A stretch of 45,857 nucleotides of DNA from Candidatus Tenebribacter davisii (lineage in GTDB: Bacteria; Cloacimonadota; Cloacimonadia; Cloacimonadales; TCS61). Made by a program: the position numbers and the translations under genes. Location of the stretch: positions 1 through 45,857 of the forward strand of contig JAVCCH010000178.1 in assembly GCA_030765535.1 (NCBI GenBank). The letters are read 5' to 3'. The notes below the pieces were generated by a model. It did not search any database. It was not told where the DNA came from and saw only the letters and a program-made list of their open reading frames with translations. Below, one piece after another: positions 42,567-45,857 of the stretch. How positions within the stretch are numbered: position 1 is the first letter of the stretch; the number at the start of each line of letters is the position of its first letter.

Positions 42567-44159
42567 TTAAAATTCACCTGATTTAGTAGCGATCTTCAGT
42601 TGTTTTAGAGTCTGCCTGGTGCGTGTGATATCATTAATAACAGAATCTTTATCAGTTCTTTTCTCTGTTTCCACCAGATATGATTCTGCTTTAACGAAAT
42701 TGTTATACGCATCTAACTTCACTTTATCACGTTTTTCAACCAGCTCATCAGCTTTAGCGCCATAATAGACACTTTTATCTTTATACAATTCTTCATATTC
42801 AAGGAATTTTTCATATTTCATATAACCTTTTTTCTGATGAATAGAAGAAAGCACACGATATGAATCATAAAGTTTAGGATCAAGTTCAATTGTTTTATTT
42901 GCGTACTCAGTTGCTTTAATGAAGTTATCCAGAGCAATTTCTACATCAGCAAGTCGGAGATATACTTTTGGATTATCAGGGTCGAGAGTTTTAAGATCAT
43001 TAAGAATTTTATGTGCTTCTTCAATTTGGTTTGTTTCTCTATAAGCACCGGCTAAATTCATGTAGGCGGTTTTATTTTTAGGTTGATCAATGATCATCTG
43101 CTTATAGTTTTCTATTGCACTATCCAGTTTGCCGGTTTTATGGTAGCATTTAGCAAGTTTCTCCTGAAGATCTTCATCTTCAGGAAATGCGATGGAAGCA
43201 GTTTCAAGTGGGTTGATAGCTTCATCATAAAATTCCATAGTATATAAAAATTCACCCTGCGCCTTATAAGCTTCACTGTAATTTTCATCAATCTCTATAG
43301 CGCTATTAAAGGCATCCTTTGCTTGATCTGTATACTGAAGTTCAGCATAGATATTTCCAATTCGCAACCAGATCTCTTTATTATCCTCATGCTCTGTTAT
43401 TTTTTCAAGTGCTTCAGCCGCCAGTTCAAATTCTTCCATTTTAAAATAAGATTTACTCAGGAAATCAAGAATATCTTTATCTTCAGGAGCATTTTCCAAA
43501 GCTATGTTATAGTATTCAACAGAGCCGTTGTAGTCCTTCTGAATGAATTTTATCAAACCCAGATAAAAGTTCCCATCTCTATTCTTATCATCAATTTTTA
43601 TTAGACTCAGGAATGTTTCTTCAGCTGAAGTATAATTTTTGCTGCTGAAATGCTGAATTCCGATATTAAGCAGTTTATCAATCTCTCCAGCACCCAATTC
43701 CTGGATCTTTGGAATAAGCTTATCTGCTAATGTTTGCTGTCTTGGTTTACTCTTTTTTTCTACGCTAAAAGATGTAACACTTACTTCATTGGACTGTAAA
43801 CTGTAAATTTTTGCAACAATTTTAAAACATGAGCCAGACTCAGCAGCAACAGTTCCCCAGATCACAACATCAACATCAAGTTCAGCTCCCATTTTAGCGA
43901 TATCTTCAGTTCCGGCATAAGAAAGATTTGTTATGCCAGAAGCTTTAAAGACTTTTTGAGACTCTGATATTTTGGTAAGTTCGACCTGGTCAAATTTATT
44001 GAAAACCTGCTTAAAATCCCTTTTCATTAGAGAATTAGCAACATAATCACTTTCTCTATCACTATTGCTGAAATCAAGTATAGCTACTTTCTGTACCTTA
44101 GCTGCCAGAATACTACTGATCATTAGTATCATAAGTATTGATAATATAATTTTTTTCAC
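42567..44159 (-). CDS. Exported TPR protein with N-terminal TolB/CsgG-like domain
   Basis: 530 residues. A signal peptide (1 to about 19) is followed by a domain beginning VQKVAILDFSNSD and containing DVDVVIWGTVAAESG. This is the pattern of CsgG/TolB-N-like modules that compute a 'FlgO-type' fold. From about 160 to 460 there are about nine TPR-type helical pairs (for example HFSSKNYTSAEETFLSLIKID, NIYAELQYTDQAKDAFNSAIEID). The C-terminal 60 residues are charged and helical. It begins with GTG after GGGAGGAAAC. Probably a periplasmic or outer-membrane-associated scaffold; partners unknown. Confidence 0.85.
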   Translation of the reverse strand: MKKIILSILMILMISSILAAKVQKVAILDFSNSDRESDYVANSLMKRDFKQVFNKFDQVELTKISESQKVFKASGITNLSYAGTEDIAKMGAELDVDVVIWGTVAAESGSCFKIVAKIYSLQSNEVSVTSFSVEKKSKPRQQTLADKLIPKIQELGAGEIDKLLNIGIQHFSSKNYTSAEETFLSLIKIDDKNRDGNFYLGLIKFIQKDYNGSVEYYNIALENAPEDKDILDFLSKSYFKMEEFELAAEALEKITEHEDNKEIWLRIGNIYAELQYTDQAKDAFNSAIEIDENYSEAYKAQGEFLYTMEFYDEAINPLETASIAFPEDEDLQEKLAKCYHKTGKLDSAIENYKQMIIDQPKNKTAYMNLAGAYRETNQIEEAHKILNDLKTLDPDNPKVYLRLADVEIALDNFIKATEYANKTIELDPKLYDSYRVLSSIHQKKGYMKYEKFLEYEELYKDKSVYYGAKADELVEKRDKVKLDAYNNFVKAESYLVETEKRTDKDSVINDITRTRQTLKQLKIATKSGEF

Positions 44160-44202
44160 GTTTCCTCCCGTGTATTGATTTTCTAATCATATCAATTCTT
44201 TT

Positions 44203-44230
44203 AAACTTGCAATAAAATGCAAGTTTTTTT
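44203..44230 (+). other. Hairpin with T tail on the plus strand in the TPR gene's 5' region
   Basis: AAACTTGCA (44203-44211) pairs with TGCAAGTTT (44218-44226) around a 6-base loop, followed by TTTT. As a terminator it would work rightward, but no rightward gene precedes it; read leftward it is a 5' leader hairpin of the TPR gene. The rest of the 200-base gap is very AT-rich with nothing else clear. Confidence 0.5.
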
Positions 44231-44359
44231 AGTTCCATATTTATAAAATAATTCTCAAATGTTAATTTAGAAAAATTAATTAACAATTATTACATTTTAT
44301 TTTTATTTTTTTTCTGTTCATAATTTATGTTTATAAATATAATTGGTTAAATTAGATAA

Positions 44360-45085
44360 TTAATTGAATTTTTTATTAGATCTATTTATTAATATGTTAA
44401 GCAGGGAATCAACAATAATTCCAGCAAATCCCATTGTAATAAAATAGATAAACATTTCCGGATATTTAAGTAAATAGCGAAAATCCATTAGTCTGAATCC
44501 CATTCCATTATTAACTCCCAGCATTTCTGCTGCAATAATTACAGTCCAACCCAGTCCCCAGATCAATCGGAATAAATGCATAAGAGAAGGAAGTGTTAAA
44601 GGTAGTTCTATATGAATGAACATCTGCAGATGAGATGCTCCCAATACATGACCTTCATCAAGATATTCATGCGGGAGATTGGAGAAATGACCGGATGATG
44701 CGATTAGAGTGGGGAAAAAGAGGGTGATGAACATAATAAATATAACCGGAGATTCTCCTAAGCCAAACCATATAATAGCAAACGGAAGCCAGACAAAAGG
44801 AGAAATATGACGAATGAAATTAATGATCGGTATAAACAGATTGTTTAATATTGCAGAATAATACAGCAGATAACCACCCAATACTCCGGATACCCAGGCT
44901 ATAATAGAGATGATCGTAACTCGTAAAAAAGATATCATTAGATCTTTCATGAGCAGATCAATTGATAACCTGCTATTCAGAATTTCACTTAATGTAATTC
45001 CAAGTGAAAGAGCTAAAATAATGAAGAATAATAAGACAAGTAAGCCGCCTAGAATTTTAGAGCTATTTAATTTCGAAATAAACAT
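44360..45085 (-). CDS. ABC transporter permease (SsuC/TauC/ThiX type)
   Basis: 241 residues with about six membrane helices. The EAA loop, which contacts the ATPase, is GASHLQMFIHIELPLTLPSL, and WGLGWTVIIAAEMLGVNNGMGF is typical of the nitrate/sulfonate/taurine permease family, which also includes the pyrimidine-precursor permease ThiX. The start overlaps the 3' end of the substrate-binding gene by 23 bases. No ATPase gene follows within the window; it may lie upstream, beyond the right edge. Substrate undecided. Confidence 0.9.
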   Translation of the reverse strand: MFISKLNSSKILGGLLVLLFFIILALSLGITLSEILNSRLSIDLLMKDLMISFLRVTIISIIAWVSGVLGGYLLYYSAILNNLFIPIINFIRHISPFVWLPFAIIWFGLGESPVIFIMFITLFFPTLIASSGHFSNLPHEYLDEGHVLGASHLQMFIHIELPLTLPSLMHLFRLIWGLGWTVIIAAEMLGVNNGMGFRLMDFRYLLKYPEMFIYFITMGFAGIIVDSLLNILINRSNKKFN

Positions 45086-45857
45086 CTTCCATTTTTATCT
45101 GATTGTTAACATAACCTTTATCGATCATTTTATTAAATGTTTTCAATTCAAATTTCTTCATATTTTCATCTAATCCCATTATATATTTTGTGTGATATAA
45201 AGATTGCTTTGAGTATGGTGGATACAATTTATAGAATTCTTCAATTGCTTTATAGGCAGTATCAGGTGATTTGTTAAGTTCAGATGTAGCGGAATTCAAT
45301 CCGTTAAGAAATTCTGAGATCAGATCAGTTTTAGTTCTAATTGCATTCTCTGTTGCAGATATATCACAGCATGTATGAAGCGGATAATCATTACCATACC
45401 AATGGATTATATTGTAGCTGCTGGGAAATTTGAAAATAGAAGGAACATAATAACTAAGGGCATCTACCTCTCCAGATTTTAACGCAGCCGCCATGTCCAT
45501 TGGAGTGCGGAAATAAACAAATTCCAGCTTGATATCATGATCTTCAGAAAAAAGTTCAGCAAAAATATCCAGAGTTGAAGCTTTCAGAACACCGATCTTC
45601 TTGCCATTTAGCTGATCAATATTCTTAATTTCCGGTCGAGTTATTATTCCATCACTTTCACGTTCAAGAAAAGAAATTATCTTAACTTTTTTATCATTTG
45701 CTATATCCATCCATGTATAGGTAAAGGGCATAATTGCTATATCAATCTTCCCGGAAATAAGAGCTTCATTGGTTTCCCACCCGGAAGTGAATTCTCTAAT
45801 AATGTAATTTTCCCGATTCAGAAATTCGGTAGCCAACCCAAAATCAAAGGGAAGATG
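45063..45857 (-). CDS. ABC transporter substrate-binding protein (NMT1/ThiY-like), 5' truncated
   Basis: The frame is open to the right edge (residues HLPFDFG precede the first TTG at 45836), so the signal peptide and first strand are missing. About 264 residues are visible. GWETNEALISGKIDIAIMPFTY, LNGKKIGVLKASTLDIFAEL and FRTPMDMAAALKSGEVDAL match the periplasmic-binding-protein group of the NMT1/THI5-like, sulfonate and nitrate systems. Cognate permease gene overlaps downstream. Ligand could be a sulfonate, nitrate or thiamine-pyrimidine precursor; sequence alone does not choose. Confidence 0.88.
   Translation of the reverse strand, partial: HLPFDFGLATEFLNRENYIIREFTSGWETNEALISGKIDIAIMPFTYTWMDIANDKKVKIISFLERESDGIITRPEIKNIDQLNGKKIGVLKASTLDIFAELFSEDHDIKLEFVYFRTPMDMAAALKSGEVDALSYYVPSIFKFPSSYNIIHWYGNDYPLHTCCDISATENAIRTKTDLISEFLNGLNSATSELNKSPDTAYKAIEEFYKLYPPYSKQSLYHTKYIMGLDENMKKFELKTFNKMIDKGYVNNQIKMEDVYFEIK

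Overview
This AT-rich window looks like a chromosomal segment of a Gram-negative bacterium. Outer-membrane proteins (a TonB-dependent receptor, an Omp85-type barrel, two further barrel-like proteins), an RND efflux pump and signal-peptide-bearing proteins all imply an outer membrane. The rimP-nusA-ylxR-ylxQ-infB-rbfA-truB-ribF order, FCB-like outer-membrane proteins, low GC and fold-back intergenic repeats would fit a Cloacimonadota or related FCB-group genome. That placement is inference. There is no phage, insertion sequence or CRISPR array; nearly all the window is ordinary, tightly packed gene content.

Layout: 1-6.3 kb holds the end of an RND pump gene, rnhB, a pdxA-methyltransferase fusion and a MEMO1-family gene. 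6.4-6.65 kb holds a tRNA-Gly/Cys/Leu cluster with a terminator. 6.8-12.7 kb is the most distinctive part. Two divergent TPP riboswitches sit back to back at 9.91-10.26 kb. The leftward one precedes a sodium:solute symporter, a small membrane protein and a BtpA-family TIM barrel. The rightward one, followed by an intrinsic terminator, precedes a TonB-dependent receptor. Together they look like a thiamine (or precursor) uptake locus spanning both membranes, with two poorly understood passenger genes.

12.8-19.1 kb reads leftward: a YoaP-type acetyltransferase, then a compact operon coaBC-SDR-Omp85 barrel-DUF3108-queA-birA with overlapping or nearly touching genes. 19.4-23.3 kb reads rightward: a barrel-like exported protein, nitroreductase, adenosine deaminase and rmuC. 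23.3-27.1 kb reads leftward: tcdA, tatD and a large FecR-domain/beta-barrel protein. 27.2-30.8 kb reads rightward: an RqcH/NFACT protein, queC and trmFO. 30.8-32.9 kb reads leftward: a parallel beta-helix protein and a nitrilase-family amidohydrolase.

33.1-42.3 kb is the transcription/translation operon rimP-nusA-ylxR-ylxQ-infB-rbfA-nrnA-truB-ribF-radA, preceded by a leader with a terminator-like hairpin. 42.5-45.86 kb reads leftward: a TPR protein, an ABC permease and a substrate-binding protein cut by the window edge.

Several intergenic gaps carry short dispersed-type repeats: a 30-base hairpin present twice, two longer fold-back elements, and 9-mer and 8-mer tandem motifs, one of which forms the end of a coding sequence. 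Both queA and queC are present, so queuosine synthesis is likely. All functional calls come from motif recognition; no database search was possible.
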